Shown here in pieces: positions 1 through 9,707 of a stretch of DNA of 64,000 bases (its first letter is position 1; each line of letters begins with the position of its first letter). The DNA comes from Streptomyces lydicus. GTDB lineage: Bacteria > Actinomycetota > Actinomycetes > Streptomycetales > Streptomycetaceae. The notes below the pieces were generated by a model, which ran no database searches, was not told the origin of the DNA, and saw only the letters and a program-made list of their open reading frames with translations. Both the position numbers and the translations under genes were made by a program. The stretch lies in contig NZ_JNZA01000014.1 in assembly GCF_000717345.1 (NCBI RefSeq), positions 209,780 through 273,779 on the forward strand, read 5' to 3'.

Positions 1-68
1 CCTCGCCTATCGTGGGCGGGGGCCGCTCCCACCCGCGCGGTCAACGGACGTCGAAGGAGACGCACACG

Positions 69-737
69 ATGGCCGCCGGCGGAGACAGTTCAGTCATACG
101 TCGCAGCACCCTGCGCCAGCAGATCGCCGACGCCCTGCGCGACGAGGTCCTGGCGGGCCGGCTGCCGTCCGGCCACCCGTTCACCGTCAAGGAGATTGCC
201 GAGCAGTACGGCGTCTCCGCGACCCCGGTGCGCGAGGCGCTGCTCGACCTGTGCGCCCAGGGCCTGCTCGACGTCGAACAGCACCGCGGCTTCAAGGTGC
301 ACGCCTTCACCGCCGACGACTTCCGCGCCATGGTCGAGGCCCGCACCCTGATCATCGAGGGGATCTTCCGCAGCGGCGCCGGGCCGGCGCTGCGCGCCAC
401 CCCCGCCGAGGTGCTGATCTCCATCCGGCGCCGCGCCGACGAGGCCGAGCGGGCCGCGCGGGCCGGCGACCTGGACGTCCTGATCGGCTACGACCTGCGG
501 TTCTGGCGCGAACTCAGCAGCATCGTGAACAACGCCTACATCAGCGACTTCCTGGACCGCATCCGCGTGCAGACCTGGATGTTCGCGGTTCCGCTGCTGC
601 GCCGGGTCCCCGATCTGCGGGGCCACCTGTGGCAGGACCACTGCGCGCTGGCCGACGCGCTGATCCGCCACGACCTGCCCGCCGCCCAGCATCTGATCGC
701 CGAGTACAACGAGCACTCGCTCGCTCTCATCGGGTAA
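69..737 (+). CDS. GntR-family transcriptional regulator, FCD (FadR-like) subgroup
   Basis: A 222-residue DNA-binding regulator. Residues about 10-75 form a GntR winged helix-turn-helix (TLRQQIADALRDEVLAGRL, then VKEIAEQYGVSATPVREAL). Residues about 85-210 are helical and fit the FCD effector domain, which in this family binds a small carboxylic acid, often with a metal ion. The ATG is chosen because GAAGGAGA lies about 10 bases upstream; an in-frame GTG at 12 has no such site and gives an odd N-terminus. No metabolic operon is adjacent, so the target and ligand cannot be inferred. The family call is secure; the function within the family is open. Confidence 0.85.
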   Translation: MAAGGDSSVIRRSTLRQQIADALRDEVLAGRLPSGHPFTVKEIAEQYGVSATPVREALLDLCAQGLLDVEQHRGFKVHAFTADDFRAMVEARTLIIEGIFRSGAGPALRATPAEVLISIRRRADEAERAARAGDLDVLIGYDLRFWRELSSIVNNAYISDFLDRIRVQTWMFAVPLLRRVPDLRGHLWQDHCALADALIRHDLPAAQHLIAEYNEHSLALIG

Positions 738-859
738 CGCCCGCTCTCGTCGGATGGCGCGGCGGGCACTACGCTGTCCCGACTCGGCCGTAACGGTCCG
801 ATCCCGTAAGCGTTCGTGCGCCGGTGTCCCCGTCCCCGACCGGAAGCGAGTTCTCACCC

Positions 860-1510
860 GTGGCATGTGACCTGTGGCTGGTACCCCTCGTCGATGTGCT
901 GTGCCACAGCCCCGACAACCCGTTCTCCGAGGAGATCGCCGCCTACGACAAGGCCCTGACGGAGGCGGGACTGCCGCCGGTGCCGGTCTTCAGCTACATG
1001 CCGGGTTTGTCGGGTGACGTGGCCCCCGTCGCCGGCTTCGACTACGACGCGCTGCACTTCCTGCGCCGCGCCTACCTCCTGCGCCTGTGCGGCCTGGAGG
1101 TGACGCCGGTCGACGAACTGGGCGGCGACTACGAGCAGTTGCTGGAGATGTTCGAGGCCACCGCGCAGCAGTCCCACCTGGTGTGGCACTACGACCACGC
1201 GGGCGCGTACGTGCCGGTCGACTTCCCGCACCCGCTCGCCAACGACGAACTCCTGGAGGGCGGCGGCCCGTTGGGCTCGTCGCACGGTTTGCTGCGCGAT
1301 CTGGAACTCGTCGCGCCATCCCTGGGTATCGATCCGGCCAATCCGCCGGCCGCGCCCGCGCCACCGGCCGGCCCCACCTCTCTGGAGGAGCGGTCGGGCG
1401 CGGTGCCCCTGGACGACGGTCCGTTCGCCCGGGAGCGCCATGTGTGGCTCGGCCTGCACGCGGCCGCCACCAAGAGCCTGGGCCAGGGCTCCATGATCGT
1501 CTTCAGCTGA
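860..1510 (+). CDS. Conserved hypothetical protein of unknown function
   Basis: A 216-residue protein I cannot assign to a named family. It begins MACDLWLVPLVDVLCHSPDN and has an ordered, mostly acidic N-terminal region (to about residue 150), a short Ala/Pro-rich linker near 160-175 (PPAAPAPPAGP) and a conserved-looking tail (HVWLGLHAAATKSLGQGS). There is no signal peptide or membrane segment. The GTG at 860 is preferred over an earlier in-frame ATG at 824 because the hydrophobic ordered region starts there, although no strong ribosome-binding site precedes either. Base composition matches the neighbours. It is convergent with the SLATT gene downstream. Confidence 0.65.
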   Translation: MACDLWLVPLVDVLCHSPDNPFSEEIAAYDKALTEAGLPPVPVFSYMPGLSGDVAPVAGFDYDALHFLRRAYLLRLCGLEVTPVDELGGDYEQLLEMFEATAQQSHLVWHYDHAGAYVPVDFPHPLANDELLEGGGPLGSSHGLLRDLELVAPSLGIDPANPPAAPAPPAGPTSLEERSGAVPLDDGPFARERHVWLGLHAAATKSLGQGSMIVFS

Positions 1511-1539
1511 TCCGACGGCCCACGGGACCGGCCGGTAAT

Positions 1540-2301
1540 TCAGCGGCCCTGCTCCGGCGGCCGCTGGCGCGGCATGTTCGGCCGGGTGCGGTGCGGTACC
1601 GCGTACCGCCCCGGCGGCCCCGCCCCCTCGTGCCGCGGCGCCGGCCACGGCACCATCGCCTGGGTGGCCTGCGGCACCGGCCCGGCCCGGAACTCCGTCA
1701 TCCAGTCGGCCGTCTCGGTCCGCACCAGCTCGCCGAGGTCCTCGTTGAACCGCCGCAGCACGCCCAGACAGCGCTCCGCCGCGTCGCCGGCCGTGCCCTC
1801 GGTCGGCCCGAGCACCTCACGCACGCCCTCCGCCGCCCAGTCGAACTGCAGGGCCTCCAGCCGCCGGTGGATCGCCTGGGCGGTCGCCAGGTCCCGCATC
1901 CAGCCGGCCGTCACGCCGAAGTACCGGTCGCAGCCCACACACACCGCGGCCAGCAGCAGCGACAGGCAGCCCCACGACGCACCGCCGTCCCAGACCGCGG
2001 CGAGGTCCAGCAGCGGCAGCGCCCCGCCCACCGTCACCCCGGCCGCGGCGCCCAGCCGCAGCGCCCGCGCGCCGCGCCGCTTGGCCAGCCGGTCGTGCAG
2101 ATACCAGTCGGCGGCGCGCAGCGCGCCCTCCTCGGTCCACAGGTAGAGCGCGTCCAGCCGGCCGGCCGGGTCGCCCCAGCCGCCGGGCGGGAAGGCCCGC
2201 CCCGCGAGGTCCCGCCGGCCGAGGCCGCGGTTCCCGTACCGGCGAGCGGGGCGGCCGCCCTCCCGAGGGAGTCCCTCGGGCTGCATCTCGGGCTGACTCA
2301 C
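1540..2301 (-). CDS. SLATT-domain (DUF4231-like) two-TM protein
   Basis: A 253-residue membrane protein. Residues about 45-165 carry the SLATT pattern: an amphipathic helix (LYLWTEEGALRAADWYLHDR), two hydrophobic segments (about 80-100 and 105-125) and a following long helix with a conserved aromatic (RRLEALQFDWAAEG). SLATT proteins are thought to be pore-forming effectors and often sit beside nucleotide-signal synthases or SLOG sensors; none is seen here. The GTG start is chosen because AAGGAG lies eight bases upstream. The C-terminal 40 residues are Pro/Arg-rich and probably disordered. Divergent from purD. The family call is by pattern recognition. Confidence 0.6.
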   Translation of the reverse strand: MSQPEMQPEGLPREGGRPARRYGNRGLGRRDLAGRAFPPGGWGDPAGRLDALYLWTEEGALRAADWYLHDRLAKRRGARALRLGAAAGVTVGGALPLLDLAAVWDGGASWGCLSLLLAAVCVGCDRYFGVTAGWMRDLATAQAIHRRLEALQFDWAAEGVREVLGPTEGTAGDAAERCLGVLRRFNEDLGELVRTETADWMTEFRAGPVPQATQAMVPWPAPRHEGAGPPGRYAVPHRTRPNMPRQRPPEQGR

Positions 2302-2663
2302 CCCTGCACTCCTTCTCCGCGCTCTGTGTGGATACGTCCGGTGCACGCGGGACATCCGGGACGGCCGTTGCGCGCAGCCCCTTCCTACCGCCGAAAGACT
2401 GGTCTCGCCCCCAAGATCCCGCTATTTCCGCCCAGAAGTGGTGCGGGACGGGACGGGGGACCCGGAGGTGGCTCACCCGAAAGAGTTACCGACGGGGCGG
2501 CGAGGTGACGGCGGGTGCGGCGCCCGGCGGCCTCCGGCCGCGCCTGGTGGGCGCCGCGGCGGGCTCCGGCGGCTTCCGTCGGTTTCCGGCCGCGGCGCCG
2601 GCCTTGTGCGATCGGGGCAAGGCCGACGTCCGGCCGTCTGGTGCGTTCGTCTAGGCTGCCACC
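2302..2663. other. Intergenic region between the SLATT gene and purD
   Basis: No credible gene is visible. It holds the divergent control regions of the two flanking genes, including the purD -10 element listed separately. Reading frames crossing it have random composition. Confidence 0.6.
2652..2657 (+). promoter_or_regulatory. Putative -10 element of purD (leaderless)
   Basis: TAGGCT matches the actinobacterial TANNNT -10. Only six bases separate it from the purD GTG, so transcription should begin at or next to the start codon and no ribosome-binding site is present. No good -35 box is seen. Confidence 0.5.
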
Positions 2664-3938
<1,275 letters not shown>

Positions 3939-4274
3939 GGCGTAAGCCGCATATGCCACACGCGCCGCACCCGGCTCACACCACCCCCGCCCCGGGTTCC
4001 CGGCTTTGCCCAAAGCCATTCCATCGAGTGACCACGCCAGATTCCGGCTGACGAGACCAGCACCCCCAACTAGGGTGCCGCGCAAGCGTCCTGCGGTCGC
4101 CGTGCCGTTCCGCGGCACGGTCACCGCGGCGACGTCCGGCAAGTGGCTCACCGGCATTGCGATGTCAGTGGCCGGTGCCACAGTGGTGGTGGGTGAGCTC
4201 GCTCGCACCACACGCAATGTTCGAAGGCGTCCGTCCCGTGTTCTCTCCGTCCGGCTCCATCAGGACAGCAGGGG
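3939..4274. other. Intergenic leader region
   Basis: No convincing gene. A promoter-like pair (listed separately) would give a transcript with a leader of about 190 bases before the next gene. The leader contains a GC-rich inverted repeat (GCCGTGCCG / GCGGCACGG, near 4097-4123) that could fold; no known riboswitch was recognised. Confidence 0.45.
4048..4076 (+). promoter_or_regulatory. Putative sigma-70-type promoter
   Basis: CTGACG and TAGGGT are separated by 17 bases, close to the vegetative HrdB consensus. It would serve the M48-like membrane protein gene downstream. Called by eye only. Confidence 0.4.
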
Positions 4275-6065
4275 GTGTACAGGCTCGTGGCAAGTCCGGA
4301 AACAGGCGTCCTGGCGGCGCGTGCCCGCGCCCTCGCCGTGCTGCGGATCCGCGGCACGGCGCTGGCGGTGGCGCTGCTGCCGGCTGCCGTGGCGGTGGTG
4401 CTCTTCGCCGGCCGCGCGACCGGCCACTTCGGCGCGGGCGGCGCCGGCGCGGCCGTCCGCTGGGCCGTGAGCGGCCTCGCGCTGCTCAGCCTGCTGCTGG
4501 CGACGCTGGTCGGGCTCGTCGTCGCGCGCGCCAGACCCGCGCTCAGCCCCTCCGTGCCCGTCTCCGAGCAGTCGGCGCCTGATCTCTACCGCCTGGTACG
4601 CGACCTCGCCGACCGCCTGGACGTCCCCGCGCCCTCCGCCATAGCGCTCACCCCGGACTGCGACAGCTGGCTGGAGGACCGTACGCACCGCGCCCACGGA
4701 CCCCCGCGCCGCGCCCGGCGCTCCGGCACCGCCGAGGACCGCCGGGCGGCCGCCGCCCCCGTCCTGGTCATCGGCTCGCCGTTCCTGTGGTGGATGCGGG
4801 TCGCCGAGCTGCGCGCCCTGCTGGCGCCGGTCGTCGCCGGCACCGGCCCCTCCGCGCACCCGGACATAGCGGCCGCCCGCCGCTTCATCCGCGGCCTGGA
4901 CGCCGCCGTCGCGGTCGCCGCCCGCCCCCGCGGCCCGCTGCGCGCCCTCCCGCTCCGCTTCGTCGGCCGGGTGGCCCGGCTGCTGCTCCGCGCCTGCCGC
5001 GAGCACGCCACGATCATGGAGCGGGCGGTCGCGGCCGCCGCCTCCGAGCGGGCCCAGACCGTCGACTACGGCCTGCGGATCGTCGCCCAGGAACAGGTCG
5101 GCCTGGCCTACGCGGGCTGGGACCGGCTGCTGACCCGGGTCGCGCTGCCCGCCTGGCGGATGGGCCGCTGGCCCTCCCGGCTGGACGCCGGCGTGGTCTC
5201 GGCACTCACCGAGCTCTCCCGCCGCGACCGCCTCGCCGACGGCTTCGCCTCCCGGCTGGGCGAACGCCCCGCCTGCGACCTCCTGGAGGAGCCGGGCGCC
5301 ATCGACCGCGCCGCTTCCCTGCTGGCCGCCCGCCTGTTCCACGGCGGCCCGGCCGAGCCCGGGCCCGACTGGTCCCCGGTCGGCTGGCAGCAGTACCCGG
5401 AAGAGGTCGTGGACCGGAAGTGGCGCCTGGAGGCCGCCCGGCTCCACCGCGTCCTCGACGCCCTCCCGACGACCGCGTTCCCGGCGGCCCCCGCCCCCGA
5501 GTCCGCCGCCCCGACGCTGTCGTACGCCAGCACCCCGAGCCGTACGCCCGCGGGCGTACGCCCGGCGGACCCCCGGGACGACGAGCCCGTGGTGCCGCCG
5601 GGCCCGACCCTGGCCCGGGTCATCGACCGGCTCACCCACGACGCGGGCGCCGGCGACCTCGTCGCCGCCCGGCTGGGCGCCGAGGTCGAGCGCGAGGAGC
5701 GCGAGGAGGCCGCCCGCCAGGCCGCCCGCGGCGGCGCGGCGCAGGGCGTGCCGGTGGACGCGGGCTGGGGCGACGGCACCGCCGAGGGCGGCCTGCCGCT
5801 GTTCCCGCTCCAGCCGCCCCGTACGGGCCGTGAGCTGCTCGCCGACCACGTGACCGCGATGGTCTGCTGCGCCGCCGTCGACACCGCCGGCGCCGCCCCC
5901 GGGCTGGACTGGCTCGACGGCCCGGCGCTGCTGGTCGGCGGCGCCCGCCGGGCCGACCTGGGCCGCCCGGTGCTCAGCCTGGTCGACGACGGCGACGCGG
6001 AGCCGCTCCGCGGCTGGCTGACGACGGTCGGTGTTCGCCCCGAGAAGCCGGTCCGGCTGGTATGA
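4275..6065 (+). CDS. Membrane protein resembling a degenerate M48 peptidase
   Basis: A 596-residue protein. Two hydrophobic segments lie near residues 33-50 and 65-88. The next part resembles M48-family metallopeptidases: LYRLVRDLADRLDVPAPSAI, then VLVIGSPFLWW and the helix AELRALLAPVVAG, where M48 enzymes carry HExxH. Here HExxH is absent, so proteolysis is unlikely. A later helix (ASERAQTVDYGLRIVAQEQV) occupies the position of the usual E/D-containing third-ligand region. The C-terminal half is soluble and Arg/Ala-rich. GTG 4275 is used; GTG 4287 (VASPETG) is an equal alternative, with AGGGGG upstream. It is probably a pseudo-peptidase or scaffold; function unknown. Confidence 0.7.
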   Translation: MYRLVASPETGVLAARARALAVLRIRGTALAVALLPAAVAVVLFAGRATGHFGAGGAGAAVRWAVSGLALLSLLLATLVGLVVARARPALSPSVPVSEQSAPDLYRLVRDLADRLDVPAPSAIALTPDCDSWLEDRTHRAHGPPRRARRSGTAEDRRAAAAPVLVIGSPFLWWMRVAELRALLAPVVAGTGPSAHPDIAAARRFIRGLDAAVAVAARPRGPLRALPLRFVGRVARLLLRACREHATIMERAVAAAASERAQTVDYGLRIVAQEQVGLAYAGWDRLLTRVALPAWRMGRWPSRLDAGVVSALTELSRRDRLADGFASRLGERPACDLLEEPGAIDRAASLLAARLFHGGPAEPGPDWSPVGWQQYPEEVVDRKWRLEAARLHRVLDALPTTAFPAAPAPESAAPTLSYASTPSRTPAGVRPADPRDDEPVVPPGPTLARVIDRLTHDAGAGDLVAARLGAEVEREEREEAARQAARGGAAQGVPVDAGWGDGTAEGGLPLFPLQPPRTGRELLADHVTAMVCCAAVDTAGAAPGLDWLDGPALLVGGARRADLGRPVLSLVDDGDAEPLRGWLTTVGVRPEKPVRLV

Positions 6066-6355
6066 GGCGGACCGCGGGTCCGTACGCGCGCCGGGGCGCA
6101 GGCCCGTCCCCGGCCCGCCGGAGCTGCCGACCTGCGAACACCCGGCCGGACCCGTCACCCGCAGGGTTCCGCGACCCCGGCTGAATGTTCCCTTCCAGTT
6201 CGCGTTTCGGGGGAGTGGGGCTCTAAATTCACGACGAAGGGTGACGAAGTGAGTGCGTAATGTGATGTGCTGGGGGATGGCCGGGCTCGCTCAGCCGGAC
6301 GTGACACCGGCCCGATCGGCCGCGGCCGCAGGGGGACGCGGGAGGGGAGTGGAAG

Positions 6356-7834
6356 GTGGCGACGGAACAGATCAGGCGCTGGGAATCGGGCGCCCTCGCC
6401 CACGCGGTCACGGACCCGTTCGGGCAGGGGCCGCTGCCCTGGCTGCGCGGCAGCGAGAACTACTTCGACTCCGGCCACATCATCCCCTGGTACGTCGACC
6501 CCGCCGTCGCCCAGGGCGACCTGCGGATGCCCGCACCCCATAAGCACAACGGCCCGCGTACCGCCGACGACGTGCACGGCCAGATCAAGGGCTTCGCGAG
6601 CACCGGCGCGGTGGCCCCCGGCGAGGCGATCGACTTCCGGGTCTCGGTGGACCCGTCCCAGCCGTTCAGCATCGACGTCTACCGCATCGGCCACTACGGC
6701 GGCGTCGGCGCCGCCAAGATCACCACCAGCCCGCGGCTGGCCGGCATCGTCCAGCCGGCCCCGCTGACCGCCGGCCGCACGGTCTCCTGCCACCACTGGT
6801 GGCTGTCCTGGCGCCTCCAGGTCCCCACGTTCTGGAACCTCGGCGCGTACGTCGCGGTCCTGACCACCGCCGACGGCTACCGCTCCCACATCCCCTTCAC
6901 GGTCCGCGACGACCACCCCGCCGACCTGCTCCTGCTGCTGCCCGACATCACCTGGCAGGCGTACAACCTCTACCCGGAGGACGGCCGTACGGGCGCCAGC
7001 CTTTACCACGCCTGGGACGAGAAGGGCGCCCTGCTCGGCGAGCAGGACGCCGCCACCACGGTCTCCTTCGACCGCCCCTACGCCGGCGCCGGCCTTCCCC
7101 TGCACGTCGGCCACGCCTACGACTTCATCCGCTGGGCCGAGCGCTACGGCTACGACCTCGCCTACGCCGACGCCCGCGATCTGCACGCCGGCCGGGTCGA
7201 CCCGTCCCGCTACCGGGGCCTGGTCTTCCCCGGCCACGACGAGTACTGGTCGGTGCCGATGCGCCGCACGGTCGAGCGCGCCCGCGATACCGGCACCTCC
7301 CTGGTCTTCCTCTCCGCCAACACCATGTACTGGCAGGTCGACCTCTCCCCGACGCCCTCCGGCCCGCACTCCCTGCTCAGCTGCCGCAAGCGCCAGGGCC
7401 CCGGCCGGCCCGCCCTCTGGCGCGAGGCCGGCGACCCCGAGCAGCGGCTGATGGGCATCCAGTACGCCGGCCGGGTCCCCGAGCCGGCCCCGCTGGTCGT
7501 CCGCAACGGCGACCACTGGCTGTGGGAGGCCACCGGCGCCCACGAAGGCGACGAGATCCCCGGCCTGGTCGCCGGTGAGGCCGACCGGTACTTCCCGCGC
7601 ACCGCCCTCCCCGAGCACACCCACCGCATCCTGCTCGCGCACTCCCCGTACCGCGACAGCGAAGGCACCCGGCGCCATCAGGAGACCTCCCTGTACCGCG
7701 CCCCCAGCGGCGCCCTGGTCTTCGCCTCCGGCACCTTCGCCTGGTCGCCCGCCCTGGACCGCCCCGGCCACGTCGACCAGCGCGTCCAGCGCGCCACCGC
7801 CAACCTCCTGGACCGCATCTGCAAGCGGGACTGA
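6356..7834 (+). CDS. N,N-dimethylformamidase beta-subunit-like protein
   Basis: A 492-residue protein matching the large-subunit (beta) family of N,N-dimethylformamidase. An N-terminal beta-rich region (about 60-190) precedes an alpha/beta domain with DHPADLLLLLPDITWQAYN, FPGHDEYWSVPMRRTVERA and LVFLSANTMYWQVDL, all typical of the family. No signal peptide is evident. The GTG start has a GGAGGGG stretch about ten bases upstream. Real dimethylformamidase also needs a small alpha subunit, and none is adjacent, so the substrate is unknown and the DMF reaction should not be assumed. It lies between purD and purC without sharing their pathway. Confidence 0.75.
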   Translation: MATEQIRRWESGALAHAVTDPFGQGPLPWLRGSENYFDSGHIIPWYVDPAVAQGDLRMPAPHKHNGPRTADDVHGQIKGFASTGAVAPGEAIDFRVSVDPSQPFSIDVYRIGHYGGVGAAKITTSPRLAGIVQPAPLTAGRTVSCHHWWLSWRLQVPTFWNLGAYVAVLTTADGYRSHIPFTVRDDHPADLLLLLPDITWQAYNLYPEDGRTGASLYHAWDEKGALLGEQDAATTVSFDRPYAGAGLPLHVGHAYDFIRWAERYGYDLAYADARDLHAGRVDPSRYRGLVFPGHDEYWSVPMRRTVERARDTGTSLVFLSANTMYWQVDLSPTPSGPHSLLSCRKRQGPGRPALWREAGDPEQRLMGIQYAGRVPEPAPLVVRNGDHWLWEATGAHEGDEIPGLVAGEADRYFPRTALPEHTHRILLAHSPYRDSEGTRRHQETSLYRAPSGALVFASGTFAWSPALDRPGHVDQRVQRATANLLDRICKRD

Positions 7835-7942
7835 GGCACCGCCCGCACGGGGCCGGGCAGCGGTCCGGCCCCCGGGGGACGCCACCCTTCCGCATACGGG
7901 AGAATCGACAGCGACTCCTGGATCAACCTACGCGGAGGAAGC

Positions 7943-8857
7943 GTGTCCGGTTTTGTAGAAAAGCCTGAGCCTGTGGAGGTCCCGGGGCTCACCCACCTCC
8001 ACACCGGCAAGGTGCGCGACCTCTACCAGAACGCCGACGGCGACCTGGTCATGGTCGCCAGCGACCGCACCTCCGCCTACGACTGGGTGCTCCCCACCGA
8101 GATCCCCGACAAGGGCCGCGTGCTGACCCGGCTGTCCCTGTGGTGGTTCGACCAGCTCTCCGACCTCGTCCCGCACCACGTCCTGTCCAGCGACGTCCCG
8201 GCCGGCGCCCCCGCCGACTGGGAGGGCCGCACCCTGATCTGCAAGTCGCTGCGGATGGTGCCCGTCGAGTGCGTGGCCCGCGGCTACCTCGCCGGCTCCG
8301 GCCTCGTCGAGTACGACCGGTCCCGTACGGTCTGCGGACTGGCCCTGCCCGAGGGCCTCACCAACGGCTCCGAGCTGCCGTCGCCGATCTTCACCCCGGC
8401 CACCAAGGCCGCCGTCGGCGACCACGACGAGAACGTCTCCTACGAGGAGACCGCCCGCCAGGTCGGCGCCGACGTCGCCGCCGAGCTGCGCCAGACCACC
8501 CTCGCCGTCTACAGCCGGGCCCGCGACATCGCCCGCGAGCGCGGCCTGATCCTGGCGGACACCAAGTTCGAGTTCGGCTTCGACGAGCGCCCCGACGGCG
8601 AGCGCGTGCTGACCCTCGGCGACGAGGTCCTCACGCCCGACTCCTCGCGCTTCTGGCCCGCCGACCAGTGGGAGCCGGGCCGCGCCCAGCCCTCCTTCGA
8701 CAAGCAGTTCATCCGCGACTGGCTCACCTCGCCGGCCACGGCCTGGGACCGTACGGGCGAGCAGCCGCCGCCGGCCCTCCCGCAGGAGATCGTCGAGGCC
8801 ACCCGCGCCAAGTACCTGGAGGCGTACGAGCGCCTCACCGGCCTGAGCTGGTCGTAG
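7943..8857 (+). CDS. purC: Phosphoribosylaminoimidazole-succinocarboxamide synthase (SAICAR synthetase)
   Basis: Condenses CAIR with aspartate using ATP to give SAICAR in purine synthesis; cytoplasmic. At 304 residues it is the long actinobacterial form. Signatures are TGKVRDLYQ (near 18), SDRTSAYDWVLPTEIPDKG (near 40-58), VPVECVARGYLAGSG (near 110) and LADTKFEFG (near 205), followed by the substrate-loop region DEVLTPDSSRFW. The GTG start is fixed by GGAGG five bases upstream. A hairpin terminator and a tRNA-Gly gene on the other strand follow. Confidence 0.97.
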   Translation: MSGFVEKPEPVEVPGLTHLHTGKVRDLYQNADGDLVMVASDRTSAYDWVLPTEIPDKGRVLTRLSLWWFDQLSDLVPHHVLSSDVPAGAPADWEGRTLICKSLRMVPVECVARGYLAGSGLVEYDRSRTVCGLALPEGLTNGSELPSPIFTPATKAAVGDHDENVSYEETARQVGADVAAELRQTTLAVYSRARDIARERGLILADTKFEFGFDERPDGERVLTLGDEVLTPDSSRFWPADQWEPGRAQPSFDKQFIRDWLTSPATAWDRTGEQPPPALPQEIVEATRAKYLEAYERLTGLSWS

Positions 8858-8913
8858 GGCCGGACCGCGCCCCGGGCTCGCACGACGGGCCCGGGGCGCG
8901 GGCCCGCACGACG

Positions 8914-8944
8914 AAAAGGACCCCGGTCACCGACCGGGGTCCTT
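8914..8944 (-). terminator. Terminator of the tRNA-Gly transcript (may also end purC)
   Basis: A perfect 13-bp stem (AAGGACCCCGGTC / GACCGGGGTCCTT) with a 3-base loop. Read on the minus strand it ends in TTTT, as expected for an intrinsic terminator after the tRNA. Confidence 0.8.
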
Positions 8945-8951
8945 CACTCTG

Positions 8952-9024
8952 AGCGGACGACGAGGCTCGAACTCGCGACCTCAACCTTGGCAAGGTTGCG
9001 CTCTACCAACTGAGCTACGTCCGC
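8952..9024 (-). tRNA. tRNA-Gly(GCC), copy 1
   Basis: A full cloverleaf: acceptor GCGGACG/CGTCCGC, D arm GCTC/GAGC, anticodon stem CAACC/GGTTG with loop TTGCCAA (anticodon GCC, reads GGC), and a normal T loop TTCGAGC. The 73 bases end in discriminator T with no encoded CCA. It is identical to the copy at 13052-13124. Confidence 0.95.
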
Positions 9025-9077
9025 ATGCTCCGTGCCGGGCTCCTGGAACCAGTCGCCGCCGCGCGGTGCGGGGACCA

Positions 9078-9707
9078 CTATAGCCAACCTCGCCGGCGTG
9101 CGAGGCGCGCCGCCGCATGGCGGTTCTCGGCGCCCAGCTTCGCGGTCGCCGACGACAGGTAGTTGCGCACCGTCCCCGGCGACAGCGCGGCCCGCTCGGC
9201 GATCTCCGTGACGGGCGCCCCGGCCTCGGCGAGTTCCAGCACCTCCGCCTCCCGGGCCGTCAGCGGAGACTCCCCGGCGCTGATCGCGTCCGCCGCCAAC
9301 TCCGGGTCCACATAACGGCTTCCGGCATGGACGGTCCGGATGATCTCCGCCAGCCGCTGCGCCGACACGGTCTTGGGGACGAACCCCCGCACCCCGGCCT
9401 CCAGCGCCCGCTTGAGGTGCCCCGGCCGCCCGTGACTCGTCACGATCATGGACCGGCACCCCGGCACCTCGACCCGCAGCGATGTGGCCACCGCCACACC
9501 GTCCGCCCCCGGCATCTGAAGGTCCAGCACCGCCACATCCGGCTCGTGGGCCCGGGCCATCGCCCGCGCCTCCGGCCCCGACGCGGCCTCCGCGACCACC
9601 TGAAGATCGTCCTCCAGCGACAGCAGCGCCGCCAGCGCCCCCCGGATCAGATGCTCGTCGTCCGCCAGCAGCACCCGGATCACCCCGTCACCCCTCGCGT
9701 CACTCAT
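9078..9707 (-). CDS. NarL/LuxR-type response regulator
   Basis: A 209-residue regulator. The receiver domain (about 8-125) has the acidic pair in VLLADDEHLIRGAL, the phospho-acceptor Asp in VAVLDLQMPGADG (near 60) and the conserved Lys in GFVPKTVSA (near 110). A LuxR-type helix-turn-helix fills the C-terminus (LTAREAEVLELAEAG ... AALSPGTVRNYLSSATAKLG). Its ATG overlaps the stop of the kinase gene as ATGA, so the two are translationally coupled. It probably binds the palindromic elements upstream of the ABC gene and controls this operon. It ends 53 bases before tRNA-Gly copy 1. Confidence 0.93.
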   Translation of the reverse strand: MSDARGDGVIRVLLADDEHLIRGALAALLSLEDDLQVVAEAASGPEARAMARAHEPDVAVLDLQMPGADGVAVATSLRVEVPGCRSMIVTSHGRPGHLKRALEAGVRGFVPKTVSAQRLAEIIRTVHAGSRYVDPELAADAISAGESPLTAREAEVLELAEAGAPVTEIAERAALSPGTVRNYLSSATAKLGAENRHAAARLARRRGWL

